Source: Candidatus Symbiothrix dinenymphae (lineage in GTDB: Bacteria > Bacteroidota > Bacteroidia > Bacteroidales > Azobacteroidaceae). From it: DNA of 52,141 bases. This document shows, one piece after another, positions 6,921 to 16,600 of the stretch. The notes under the pieces were generated by a model. It had not been told where the DNA came from. It saw nothing but the letters and a program-made list of their open reading frames with translations, and searched no databases. The DNA lies in NCBI GenBank assembly GCA_001417715.1, contig BBRT01000111.1, positions 1-52,141 of the forward strand, in the 5' to 3' direction. Positions within the stretch are counted from its first letter, which is position 1; every line of letters begins with the position of its first letter. The translations under genes were made by a program, and so were the position numbers.

Positions 6921-8261
6921 TCAACCCACCGCCATCCGAATGCGCCACTCATGCGGATAAAGATTGTTGGCGCGGTTGCCAATGTTTTTGATAAATCCCA
7001 GCGGACTGCCCTTGTAACGCACTAAAACGTGCCCTTTGGGCAAATCATTGGGGATGTTTTGCAAGGCTTCTGCTTTTAAATAGTGCAAAGCAGTTGGTTT
7101 ATCCAAATCCCATGTAGGGAAAGCATTGCTATTCAGGGCGGTGGACATTGCCAGACTGTGCGCCGGGATGAAATCTTTGCCTCGCATCTCACCCGGATGC
7201 ACGCCTGCTGACACAATTTTCAAATGCGCTTTTAGAAACACATAATCGGCTACATTGATTGTAGGGATGGCTGTCAGCCCGCTTTTGTCTTCAAACAGGC
7301 TGAATTTTTCGGGGTTTTGTAAGGTCGCGGCACACCGCGACCCTACGGTGGCGTTGGGTACTTGACCCACAATCCCCTGCCGACCATGCCTCCCTTGCTT
7401 TTCATTGGATTGCGGGTCATGTCCACAATGATAGTTTTTTTGCACCGCTGCAATAAAAAAGCCTTCGCCTTTGGTGCGGTGCGGCAAAAATCGGCGCGGT
7501 TCTTCTGCCACCGTAGCCCCCAATTCCGAACACATCCGGTCGATATTTTCCTCGTTTTCTTCGCGATTGTAGGTGCAGGTGCTGTAAATAAGCAGTCCGC
7601 CGGGCTTGAGTGCAGCCCACACATCGGCAACAATCCGCCATTGTCGTTCGGCGCACAATCGGACGTTGGTGACCGACCATTCGCCGATAGAAGCGGGGTT
7701 TTTGCGAAACATTCCCTCGCCCGAACAAGGTGCATCCACGACAATCACATCAAAAAACGCACCGAGCCGACCAATTTCCGCAGGGGCGTTGTTGGTCACA
7801 ATCGTGTGCGGATTGCCCCACTTGGTCAGGTTTTCCGACAGAATATTGGAACGTGTCCTAATCACCTCATTGGCAACCAAAAGGCTGTCCTCAGGCAATA
7901 TGGACGACAATTGTGTGGATTTTCCACCCGGAGCAGCGCACAAATCCAGCACCCGCACAGGAGCCGTCACCTGTCGCCCGATGATGCCTTCCAGCGACAT
8001 GGAAGCCGCCTCCTGCACATAATAAATGCCCGCATGAAACAGCGGGTCGAGCGTAAATGACGGGCGTTCGGCTAAATAACAGGCATTGGAAGCCCACGGC
8101 ACAAGTTCCTCACCTTCGGGGAGAGTTGGGGAGGGGTTTTTAAACGGATTGAAACGGATGCTCGTAGGGCTGTCGGCGTTCAAAGCCTGCTCAAAAGCAT
8201 CCCATTCTGCACCCAACAACTGTTTGGTACGTGCAACAAATTCGGCAGGGAGGTTCATCAT
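6921..8261 (-). CDS. rRNA cytosine-C5 methyltransferase, RsmF/NOL1-NOP2-Sun family
   Basis: The 446-residue enzyme should transfer a methyl group from SAM to a cytosine of 16S rRNA. Visible motifs are the SAM loop [14 protein letters not shown], motif [12 protein letters not shown] with one catalytic Cys, and motif [15 protein letters not shown] with the other. The C-terminal part ([40 protein letters not shown]) fits the PUA-like tail of RsmF-type proteins. Between residues ~275 and 315 the sequence is unusual ([17 protein letters not shown] and [16 protein letters not shown]). It is encoded by three palindromic repeats (7323-7432) inserted in frame, so that stretch is probably a disordered loop. 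Either of two adjacent ATGs (8261 or 8258) could be the start. The gene is divergent from panD. Confidence 0.88.
   Translation of the reverse strand: MMNLPAEFVARTKQLLGAEWDAFEQALNADSPTSIRFNPFKNPSPTLPEGEELVPWASNACYLAERPSFTLDPLFHAGIYYVQEAASMSLEGIIGRQVTAPVRVLDLCAAPGGKSTQLSSILPEDSLLVANEVIRTRSNILSENLTKWGNPHTIVTNNAPAEIGRLGAFFDVIVVDAPCSGEGMFRKNPASIGEWSVTNVRLCAERQWRIVADVWAALKPGGLLIYSTCTYNREENEENIDRMCSELGATVAEEPRRFLPHRTKGEGFFIAAVQKNYHCGHDPQSNEKQGRHGRQGIVGQVPNATVGSRCAATLQNPEKFSLFEDKSGLTAIPTINVADYVFLKAHLKIVSAGVHPGEMRGKDFIPAHSLAMSTALNSNAFPTWDLDKPTALHYLKAEALQNIPNDLPKGHVLVRYKGSPLGFIKNIGNRANNLYPHEWRIRMAVG
7323..7432. repeat. Cluster of three palindromic repeats inside the rRNA methyltransferase gene
   Basis: GGTCGCGG-caca-CCGCGACC (7323-7342) is followed by a degenerate ATTGCGGG-family copy (7349-7379, GGGTACTTGACCCACAATCCCC) and another in the opposite orientation (7402-7432, ATTGGATTGCGGGTCATG). 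All are translated in frame. Confidence 0.75.
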
Positions 8262-8296
8262 CGCAATTGTTTGTGCAAAGGTAGCAAATTATTTAC

Positions 8297-8304
8297 TACC
8301 TTTG
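8297..8304 (+). promoter_or_regulatory. -7 box TACCTTTG for panD
   Basis: TACCTTTG lies 25 bases before the ATG at 8329. It shows that the long upstream extension of the same frame into the methyltransferase gene is not part of panD. Confidence 0.65.
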
Positions 8305-8328
8305 CGGCGTTTTTACACTAAGGAAAGT

Positions 8329-8679
8329 ATGATGATTCAAGTAATTAAATCGAAATTGCATTGCGTGACCGTTACGGAAGCCAACCTACACTACATTGGG
8401 AGCATCACTATTGATGAAAATCTGATGGATGCCGCCAATCTGATTGAGGGCGAAAAAGTTCACGTTGTGAACAACAACAATGGCGAACGCCTCGAAACGT
8501 ACGTCATCAAGGGTGCGCGGGGCTCCGGCACGATATGCCTGAACGGTGCGGCGGCGCGAAAAGTGCTGCCCGGCGATGTGGTGATTATCATGTCGTATGC
8601 GCTGATGGATTTGGCGGAAGCCAAAACGTTCAAGCCGACGATAGTTTTTCCTGATACTGCAACCAATAAACTTGTTTGA
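8329..8679 (+). CDS. panD: Aspartate 1-decarboxylase
   Basis: The 116-residue proenzyme converts L-aspartate to beta-alanine for pantothenate and CoA synthesis. It is recognised from [20 protein letters not shown] and [17 protein letters not shown]. The self-cleavage Gly24-Ser25 (YIGS), which makes the pyruvoyl cofactor, is at the canonical position if the first of two adjacent ATGs (8329) is used; AGGAAAG at 8321-8327 is a plausible ribosome site for that start or for the second ATG at 8332. Length is normal for the family. The DUF2156 gene follows after 7 bases, so the two are likely co-transcribed. Confidence 0.95.
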   Translation: MMIQVIKSKLHCVTVTEANLHYIGSITIDENLMDAANLIEGEKVHVVNNNNGERLETYVIKGARGSGTICLNGAAARKVLPGDVVIIMSYALMDLAEAKTFKPTIVFPDTATNKLV

Positions 8680-8686
8680 CCCAATT

Positions 8687-9625
8687 ATGCTTGATTTTGA
8701 GCCTGTTACTATCAACGACAAAGACCTGATTCAGACTTTTTTCGACAAAAGTATGTTTCGCAACTGCGATTTCTCGTTTTCCAACATTTTCTGCTGGAAA
8801 CATGCCTACGACACCACTTTTGCAATAGAAAACGACCGGCTCTACATCCGCTTTCAGGCAAAAAACAAAAAGCCGGGCTACCTCTTTCCCATCTGTCTTT
8901 GCGGACTTGACCCGCAATCTCCTCCTCCATCTCCGGATGGGTTGACGCAAGCCCTTGAGCGGATTTTGCGGGATGCTGCGCTTCGGGGTGAGGAGGTGCG
9001 ACTGTATGCCATCACGCCGGAGATGTTTGCGCTCATTGATGCCGCGATGCCGGATAAATTTGCGTACACCACCGACCGCTCGTGGTCGGAATATCTCTAC
9101 CGCTCGGAAAATTTGATTTCGCTGGTCGGCAAAAAATACCAGCCTAAGCGCAACCACATCAACAAATTCAAACGCACCTACCCCGATTGGGAATATGTGC
9201 CAATCACGCGGGCGATTATCCCCGAGTGCGAGGATTTGTATCGCCGCTGGTGCGAACAGGACGGCAACAACACCCACGAAAACTCGTTGCTGGAAGAACA
9301 TATCGCCACCGAAAAAGCTTTTTCCGAATACGAAAAATTGGGCTTAATCGGCGGCGCACTACGCATCAAGGGCGAATTGGTCGCCTATTCCTACGGGCAA
9401 CCGCTGACCGCCGACACCTTTGGCGTGCATGCCGAAAAAAGCCTCTACGCGGTAGACGGCGGCTTCACAATGATAAATCAGCAGTTCGCCGAACACAACT
9501 GCGCCAACTACCTCTATATCAACCGCGAAGAAGACCTCGGCATCGAGTCGCTACGCAAAGCCAAAGAGTCGTATCACCCTGATTTGATGTTAAATAAGGG
9601 CTTTGTGTCGCCATTGTCGACTTGA
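8687..9625 (+). CDS. DUF2156 / phosphatidylglycerol lysyltransferase C-terminal-like protein
   Basis: The 312-residue cytoplasmic protein resembles the GNAT-fold DUF2156 family, related to the aminoacyl-transfer domain of MprF. Typical stretches are FSFSNIFCWKH near the N terminus, KKYQPKRNHINKFKR in the middle, and YLYINREEDLGIESLRKAK with YHPDLMLNKGFV at the end. The reaction is not established for this family. Residues ~70-80 (CLCGLDPQSP) come from a dispersed palindrome read in frame, and the last residues SPLST also come from a degenerate copy that begins at the 3' end. The ATG at 8687 is chosen because an upstream TTG overlaps panD. The acetyltransferase gene follows after 31 bases; such pairs are common in Bacteroidota. 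Confidence 0.75.
   Translation: MLDFEPVTINDKDLIQTFFDKSMFRNCDFSFSNIFCWKHAYDTTFAIENDRLYIRFQAKNKKPGYLFPICLCGLDPQSPPPSPDGLTQALERILRDAALRGEEVRLYAITPEMFALIDAAMPDKFAYTTDRSWSEYLYRSENLISLVGKKYQPKRNHINKFKRTYPDWEYVPITRAIIPECEDLYRRWCEQDGNNTHENSLLEEHIATEKAFSEYEKLGLIGGALRIKGELVAYSYGQPLTADTFGVHAEKSLYAVDGGFTMINQQFAEHNCANYLYINREEDLGIESLRKAKESYHPDLMLNKGFVSPLST
8896..8922. repeat. Dispersed palindrome, ATTGCGGG family, inside the DUF2156 gene
   Basis: CTTTGCGGACTTGACCCGCAAT is a slightly degenerate reverse-orientation copy and is read in frame as CGLDPQS. Confidence 0.7.
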
Positions 9626-9640
9626 CCTGCAACCCCCTGC
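9608..9640. repeat. Dispersed palindrome, ATTGCGGG family, at the gene junction
   Basis: GCCATTGTCGACTTGACC and CTGCAACCCCCTGC form a degenerate copy. It spans the stop codon of the DUF2156 gene and fills most of the gap to the acetyltransferase gene. Confidence 0.6.
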
Positions 9641-9656
9641 TAAAAATTTCAAAATT

Positions 9657-10262
9657 ATGATACAACAAGGAACAAACAAACACAAACCCGCACTCATCGC
9701 TCTCTGGAAACAATGTTTCCCGGACGATACAGACCTGTTTATCAACCTGTATTTCAACAAGTTATACAAAAACGAAGAGGCTTTAATCGCTGTGGAGAAC
9801 GACCGCCCGGTCGCCTTTTTGCAGATGCTGCCCTGCGAGGTGAAAATTGATGAAAAACAATATCCCGCGCGCTATATATATGGTGTGATGACGCATCCCA
9901 AGTATCGCCGCAAGGGCTATATGCACCAACTTTTGACCGCCGCACTCTCCCAATTGGACACTATGGGGGCAGATTGCGGCTATGCTTTTCTGATTCCGCA
10001 AACGCCCGAATTAGCCCGGACTTATGCCAAATACGGCTTTTTCAATTGCGAAGAACGAAGCACGAAGCACGAAGAATTGCCGGTCGTGCAAATCATCCCC
10101 TCCGCGCCACAGCGTATGGTTGCCCTGCAAGATTATATCAACGAGGGCGGCACGAAATTTGATGGGGATGCTCTTATCGGCAAATCACCCGGCATGTTGC
10201 GCTACACCAACGATTATGCTCCGGCAGTGTCCGGTTGGGAAGCATTTATGATGCTTGATTAA
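9657..10262 (+). CDS. GNAT-family N-acetyltransferase
   Basis: The 201-residue protein shows the GNAT core: a beta strand ARYIYGVMTHPKY followed by the acetyl-CoA loop RRKGYMHQLL (Q/RxxGxG/A type) and a later strand CGYAFLIPQTPELARTYAKYGF. It should move an acetyl group from acetyl-CoA to an unknown amine. The N-terminal IALWKQCFPDDTDLFINLYFNKLY resembles Eis-like two-domain acetyltransferases but the C-terminal half is short. The start at 9657 is chosen because the upstream extension of the frame is repeat sequence overlapping the previous gene. The gene probably belongs to the panD-DUF2156 transcript. Confidence 0.82.
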   Translation: MIQQGTNKHKPALIALWKQCFPDDTDLFINLYFNKLYKNEEALIAVENDRPVAFLQMLPCEVKIDEKQYPARYIYGVMTHPKYRRKGYMHQLLTAALSQLDTMGADCGYAFLIPQTPELARTYAKYGFFNCEERSTKHEELPVVQIIPSAPQRMVALQDYINEGGTKFDGDALIGKSPGMLRYTNDYAPAVSGWEAFMMLD

Positions 10263-10358
10263 GGGTTTAAGTTCAGGACAAACCGCATTTTTTAACATAA
10301 ATTAAGACATTCATAAAAAAAACTCATAATTCATGACTCATAATTAAAAAACTATTCG

Positions 10359-10366
10359 TACCTTTG
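10359..10366 (+). promoter_or_regulatory. -7 box TACCTTTG for the InlB-repeat gene
   Basis: TACCTTTG lies 35 bases before the ATG at 10402; no TTTG was found at the ideal upstream spacing. It probably also drives the following giant gene. Confidence 0.6.
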
Positions 10367-10401
10367 CGCTCTAATGTCGGTAAAAAAAAAGAAAATATGG
10401 T

Positions 10402-13400
10402 ATGAAAAAAACAACTTTACTCTCAATTACAAGTTTGCTGCTTACTGTAAGCGGCTTTGCACAACAAACATGGAACATCGGCTACCCAACGGCAACCGAT
10501 GTGACGGCTACGTTCAGTGCGGACGGAACGACCCTTACCATTAGTGGTACAGGGGCAATGGCTGATTTTGGCAATGGTGTTGGAGAAATCCCTGCGCCTT
10601 GGTTCGCAGATTCTATTAGGAATGTGGTTATCTATCCGGGCGTTACCACTATAGGGAAAAATGCCTTTGCCGGTGGTCACCATCTCACTTTCGTTTCAAT
10701 TCCTGAAAGTGTTACCTACATTGGTTTGGGTGCTTTTGATACTGCCTACAGGCTTCCCCTGGTAGTCTGTTTTGCCACTACGCCGCCGACAAGAGAAGAT
10801 ACAATTGCGAGTGATCAGGTGCACGACACGCTGCTTGTGCCTGCAACCTCGCTAAATCTGTACGAAACCAACATGGCATGGCGCTTTTCGTTTGCTGCAA
10901 TTCTTCCTATTCCGAAAATTCCGGGGAGCGTTTTATGTGGGGGATGTGATGTTATTACTTCGTACCCCTACATCAACATCTCCGACCTCCCCCCCACGTT
11001 CATTGATCCAGTGGTTATATTTGATGCGCAGAGTGGTTACTGGGACAGTGATGCCAGCGATAGTCTTCGCTATGCTTCAGCAATAACAGATTCACTGATA
11101 GTCAAGCCGGAAGACCCTGTACGCGATGGATATGTTTTTGGTGGTTGGTATAAAGAAGCTGAGTGCATCAATGCATGGAATTTTGAAAGTGATGTCTTTG
11201 AAGTTGGAATTACGTTATACGCCAAGTGGACAGAGTTAGATCCGGAAACACCAGAAGAAGCTGACATAGATTATGAACCGGAGAAGATGCCAGAACCGGA
11301 ACCACCAAGGCCACCCGTAGGGAAACTTTATGTGTGGTTCTACTTACAAGATGGCAGTCGTTTTGAAGGCGAATTTCTTTCAGGTTCAGGTTTGATAGTC
11401 AAGCCGGAAGACCCTGTACGCGATGGATATGTTTTTGGTGGTTGGTATAAAGAAGCTGCGTGCATCAATGCATGGAATTTTGAAAGTGATGTCTATCATA
11501 TTTGGCTTGCCAATACGTTATACGCCAAGTGGACAGAGTTAGATCCGGACCCACCAATATTCGCAGGGGGATATAATGTGTGGTTCGACTTACAAGATGG
11601 CAGTTATTTTGAAGGCGAATTTCTTTCAGGTCGCCTGATTGCCAAACCGGAAGACCCTGTACGCGATGGATATGTTTTTGGTGGTTGGTATAAAGAAGCT
11701 GAGTGCATCAATGAATGGAATTTTGAAAGTGATGTCTTTGTAATCAAAGATCATCGGTTTGCGATTAGGTTATACGCCAAGTGGACAGAGTTAGATCCGG
11801 AAACACCGGAAGTTCTCGAAACGGATGAAGAAGACACGCATGAAGAACCGGAATGGATACCGGAACCACCAGAGCCATACGAAGGGGGATATCATGTGTG
11901 GTTCGACTTACAAGATGGCAGTTATTTTGAAGGCGAATTTCTTTCAGGTCGCCTGATTGCCAAGCCGGAAGACCCTGTGAGCGATGGATATGTTTTTGGT
12001 GGTTGGTATAAAGAAGCTGAGTGCATCAATGAATGGAATTTTGAAAGTGATGTCTTTGTAATCAAAGATCATCGGTTTGCGATTAGGTTATACGCCAAGT
12101 GGACAGAGTTAGATCCGGAAACACCGGAAGTTCCTGATGCGCCAACATCGGAAGTACCGGAAACAGCAACACCTGAAGTTCCTGATGCACCGGAAGTACC
12201 GGAAGTACCGGAAGTACCGGAAGTTCCAGAAGCTCCTGATGCACCGGAAGTGCCGGAAGTGCCGGAAGTACCGGAAGTTCCTGATACACCTGAAGTTCCC
12301 GAAGTTCCTGATGCGCCAACACCCGAAGTTCCGGCCATTGTTGAAGACAACAGCGTTATCATCACAGAAAGCGAACCGGCCGGGAGCAATCATACCGGAA
12401 GCATCAACTTTAGCATACCGGCGTCCTTTTCTAACATCAATTTTGCAGGCTCTTTCCATGCTGAATTGCCCGCCGGATTAAGTTTGGATGTGGCACGAAC
12501 AGCATTGGATGCCGACCTTGTTGCGGATTATAACTTAAATATATCCTCTCTGGCAGGCGGAAAATGGTTGTTTGAAATCACGCCAAAGGCAGGATTGAAA
12601 AGTGCACGATTAAGAAATTTCGTGGCACAGACAGGCTCACGCAATATTGTGAATATCATTTACACCATTGCAGAAGACTTTGCGGAGGGCTCTTATAATG
12701 TGGTAATTTCCAACCTGAAATTGGATTTTGCTGATGAAAAAACAATTGCGAAAAAAAGCGTTATCGTGCCGGTGAAAGTTGCGTATGAATATATATCACC
12801 AACCACACCGCTTATAGAAACTTTTGAAACCGGCAACGGCACCACTCTCGCCGGTTGGACGTTTGCAAACGGCAATCAGACCAACAAATGGCATGTAGGC
12901 TCTGCAACCAACAAAGGAGGCAGCAAAGCCGCTTACATTTCCAACAATGGCAACAGCAACGACTACACTATAAATAGCTATAGCATGGTACACCTCTATC
13001 GCGACATCACGTTCCCCGCTTCAACCAACGAATATACGCTTAGTTTTGATTGGAAAGGTGTTGGAGAAAAGGATATTGATTATTTGGCTGTCTATTTAGT
13101 GGAAACTTCTACCAAACCGGCGACCGGTGCGCAACTGAGTGAAGTTCCGCTGGGAACCTACAATCTGTCCGGTTCATGGCAAAAAGCGGTCATTGCTCTA
13201 CCAACACTGCCGGAGGGTGCCACAAAGCGCCTGGTATTCACTTGGAGAAACAACGGCATGGTCGGGACACAGACTCCTGCTGCGATAGACAATGTGGTCA
13301 TTTCCACGCTTGCAACCTATTCAACCGCCGGCGGCGATGCCACCGGCATCGTAGAAACATTGCCGGCAACGTCTTTACAGCCATATCCCAACCCCACGTC

Positions 13401-13569
13401 TGATGTTGTTTATATCAACAATGTTGATGGCGCGGAAGTGAGGGTATATAACCTCGTTGGTATGTTGCTGCACCGCACGACCGGTAGCCGCATAGATTTG
13501 TCAAACGAGCCCAATGGTGTTTACATCTTGCGAGTGGGCGGACAAACCTTGAAAGTGGTGAAAAAATAA
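10402..13569 (+). CDS. T9SS-exported surface protein with LRR-like, InlB B-repeat and Pro-Glu-Val regions
   Basis: The 1055-residue protein begins with a signal peptide (TTLLSITSLLLTVSGFAQ). Residues ~70-130 resemble a BspA-type leucine-rich repeat (TTIGKNAFAGG, SIPESVTYIGLGAF). Four InlB B-repeats (Listeria-Bacteroides repeat) follow at ~232-282, 332-382, 413-465 and 517-570 (GYVFGGWYKEAECIN, LYAKWTELDP). The last two are almost identical, a recent duplication. A PEVP-rich spacer (~572-645) leads to an unrecognised beta region and then a MAM or choice-of-anchor-like domain (~796-975, ETFETGNGTTLAGWTF). The C-terminal type A T9SS sorting domain is at ~993-1055 (PYPNPTSDVV to LKVVKK). It is likely surface-anchored and adhesive. 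The giant repeat gene begins 66 bases after the stop if its signal-peptide start is used. Confidence 0.87.
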   Translation: MKKTTLLSITSLLLTVSGFAQQTWNIGYPTATDVTATFSADGTTLTISGTGAMADFGNGVGEIPAPWFADSIRNVVIYPGVTTIGKNAFAGGHHLTFVSIPESVTYIGLGAFDTAYRLPLVVCFATTPPTREDTIASDQVHDTLLVPATSLNLYETNMAWRFSFAAILPIPKIPGSVLCGGCDVITSYPYINISDLPPTFIDPVVIFDAQSGYWDSDASDSLRYASAITDSLIVKPEDPVRDGYVFGGWYKEAECINAWNFESDVFEVGITLYAKWTELDPETPEEADIDYEPEKMPEPEPPRPPVGKLYVWFYLQDGSRFEGEFLSGSGLIVKPEDPVRDGYVFGGWYKEAACINAWNFESDVYHIWLANTLYAKWTELDPDPPIFAGGYNVWFDLQDGSYFEGEFLSGRLIAKPEDPVRDGYVFGGWYKEAECINEWNFESDVFVIKDHRFAIRLYAKWTELDPETPEVLETDEEDTHEEPEWIPEPPEPYEGGYHVWFDLQDGSYFEGEFLSGRLIAKPEDPVSDGYVFGGWYKEAECINEWNFESDVFVIKDHRFAIRLYAKWTELDPETPEVPDAPTSEVPETATPEVPDAPEVPEVPEVPEVPEAPDAPEVPEVPEVPEVPDTPEVPEVPDAPTPEVPAIVEDNSVIITESEPAGSNHTGSINFSIPASFSNINFAGSFHAELPAGLSLDVARTALDADLVADYNLNISSLAGGKWLFEITPKAGLKSARLRNFVAQTGSRNIVNIIYTIAEDFAEGSYNVVISNLKLDFADEKTIAKKSVIVPVKVAYEYISPTTPLIETFETGNGTTLAGWTFANGNQTNKWHVGSATNKGGSKAAYISNNGNSNDYTINSYSMVHLYRDITFPASTNEYTLSFDWKGVGEKDIDYLAVYLVETSTKPATGAQLSEVPLGTYNLSGSWQKAVIALPTLPEGATKRLVFTWRNNGMVGTQTPAAIDNVVISTLATYSTAGGDATGIVETLPATSLQPYPNPTSDVVYINNVDGAEVRVYNLVGMLLHRTTGSRIDLSNEPNGVYILRVGGQTLKVVKK
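11571..12125 (+). repeat. Near-identical tandem duplication of an InlB-repeat module
   Basis: Bases ~11571-11815 and ~11886-12130 are nearly identical (TGTGGTTCGACTTACAAG to the codons for LDPETPEV). They are separated by a different acidic linker. The high identity marks a recent in-frame duplication. Confidence 0.85.
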
Positions 13570-13635
13570 TCTGATTAGAAGATGATGATAAGAAATGATA
13601 CATATCAGATAAATGCTCCGGCTGCTAAAGCAGGT

Positions 13636-16600
13636 ATGAGAAAGTTATTTATTCTTATCATTGCCGCCTTGTGCAGCACAAATATTGCCTCTTCCGCTTC
13701 GCTAAGTAGCCTTTCTGTGGCCGGGTATAGTCTTTCGCCGGCTTTCGGTACGGACATAACCAACTATTCACTCACCATAGATGAAAAAGATAGCGTTCAT
13801 ATTGCAGCCGAGGCTGCATTGCTTAATGATACGGTTGCGGTGAGCGATACCGGAACATTCATTTTGAATTATGGCATAAATACATTTCTCATCCATGTTA
13901 CAGACGACAGTGGAGGAGAAGCAACCTACACGATAACTATACAACGGGGAGTTTATACAGTAACATTTGCCGACACGGGTTTGAGCAACATAGCCACGCA
14001 AACCATAATTCACGGTACAGCAGCCACTGCACCGAGCCCGCCCGGTCGCGATGGCTACACTTTTGAAGGTTGGTACGACGGCGAAGCAGAATATGACTTC
14101 GACACTCCTGTAACCGCCGACCTCACACTCACGGCAAAATGGAAACAAACGCCGGTCATCACTTTTAATGCACTGCCAGTCAAGGTTTATGGCGATGCCG
14201 ATTTTATATTGACCGCCACAAGTAGTCCATCGCCTGAGCCGATAGTCTTTACCAGCAGCAACGAAGCTGTAGCAACCATTTCTTCAGGCGATATGATAAC
14301 TTTCACTGGTGCTATGGTAACTATCACGGGTGTAGGGCAAACGCACATTACGGCTACGCAGGCAGGTAATGCAGATTACAATGCCGCCACACCGGTAACG
14401 CACACATTGACCGTCAATCCAGGCGAGCAGACCATTACTTGGAGCGCCATCCCATCACCAACTTACGGCGATGCCGATTTTTCTTTGCCGGACACGACCA
14501 ACAGAGGATTGGTGATTGTTTATACTTCCGACAACCCATCTGTGGCTACCGTTACGGATAATCAAGTGCACATAGTCGGCGGGGGAACGGCTCAAATTAC
14601 GGCTACGCAGGCAGGTAACACCAATTACAATGCCGCCGACTCGGTGACGCACACATTGACTGTCAATAAAGCCGCTCAGATCATCGTCTGGGACTCCATC
14701 CCATCAAAAACTTACGGCGCTGCCGATTTTTCTTTGCCGGACACGACCGACATGGGCTTGACGATTGTTTACGCTTCGGGCAACCCATCTGTGGCTACCG
14801 TTACGGATAATCAAGTGCACATAGTCGGCGGGGGAACGGCTCAAATTACGGCTACGCAGGCAGGTAACACCAATTACGCAGCCGCCACACCGATAACGCA
14901 CACATTGACGGTCAATCCAGCCACTCAGACCATTAATTGGGGCACCATCCCAACACAAACCTACGGCGATGCCGCTTTTGATTTGCCGCAAAAAACAGAT
15001 AAAAATTTGAATATCAGTTATGAAAGTTCGAATTTGGATGTAGCCACCACTTCAGGCAACACGGTAATTATCACGGGTGCAGGGCAAGCGGAAATTACTG
15101 CCAATCAGGCAGGTGATGCGAATTACAGTGCCGCTACACCGGAAACGCGCACATTGATTGTCAATCAAGCCACTCAGACCATTACTTGGATCGATATTCC
15201 AACACAAACCTACGGCGATGCCGCTTTTGATTTGCCGCAAAAAACAGATAAAAATTTGAATATCAGTTATGCAAGTTCGAATTTGAATGTAGCCACCATT
15301 TCAGGCAACACGGTAACTATCACGGGTGCAGGGCAAACGCAAATTACGGCTACGCAGGCAGGTAACACGAATTACAATGCCGCTACGTCGGTAACGGACA
15401 CATTGACCGTCAATCAAGCCACTCAGACCATTACTTGGATCGATATCCCAACAAAAACCTACGGCGATACCGCTTTTTCTTTGCCATCAACAACAGATAA
15501 AAATTTGTCTATCAGTTATATAAGTTCGAATACGAATGTAGCAACCATTTCAGGCAACATGGTAACTATCACGGGTGCCGGGCACACGGAAATTACGGCT
15601 ACGCAGGCAGGTGATGCGAATTACACTGCCGCCGCGTCGGTAGCGCACACATTGACTGTCGCTAAAGCCGCTCAGACCATCGTCTGGGTCACCATCCCAT
15701 CACCAACCTACGGCGATGCTGCTTTTGATTTGCCGCTCAAAACAGATAAAAATTGGACTATCAGTTATGCAAGTTCGGATGCGAATGTAGCCACCATTTC
15801 AGGCAACACGGTAACTATCAAGGGTGCCGGGCAAACGCAAATCACGGCTACGCAGGCAGGTGACACGAATTACAATGCCGCTACGTCGGTAACGCACACA
15901 TTGACCGTCAATAAAGCCGATCAGAACATCGTTTGGGACTCCATCCCATCAAAAACCTACGGCGATGTTGATTTTGATTTGCCGGACACGACCGACATGG
16001 GCTTGACGATTGTTTACGCTTCGGGCAACACAGCTGTGGCTACCGTCACGGATAATCATGTGCACATAGTTGGCGCGGGCACGGCTCAAATTACGGCTAC
16101 GCAGTCAGGTAACACCAATTACAATGCCGCTACATCGGTAACGCACACATTGACCGTCCATAAAGCCGATCAGACCATCGGCTGGGACTCCATCCCATCA
16201 AAAACCTACGGCGATGCCGATTTTGATTTGCCGGACACGACCAGCAGGGGATTGACGATTGTTTATACTTCCGGTAACCTATCTGTGGCTACCGTTACGG
16301 ATAATCATGTGCACATAGTCGGCGCGGGCACGGCTCAAATTACGGCAACGCAGGCAGGTAACACCAATTACAATGCCGCCACATCGGTAACGCACACATT
16401 GACTGTCAATAAAGCCGATCAGACCATCGGCTGGGACTCCATCCCATCAAAAACCTACGGCGATGTTGATTTTGATTTGCCGGACACGACCGACATGGGC
16501 TTGACGATTGTTTATACTTCCAAGAATCATTCTGTGGCTACCGTTACGGGTAATTATGTGCACATAGTCGGCGCGGGCACGGCTCAAATTACGGCAACGC

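Noticed and set aside
8086-8328. N-terminal extension of panD into the methyltransferase gene
   Set aside because: The -7 box at 8297-8304 lies inside it, the panD self-cleavage site fits only the short form, and the other strand is a conserved gene.
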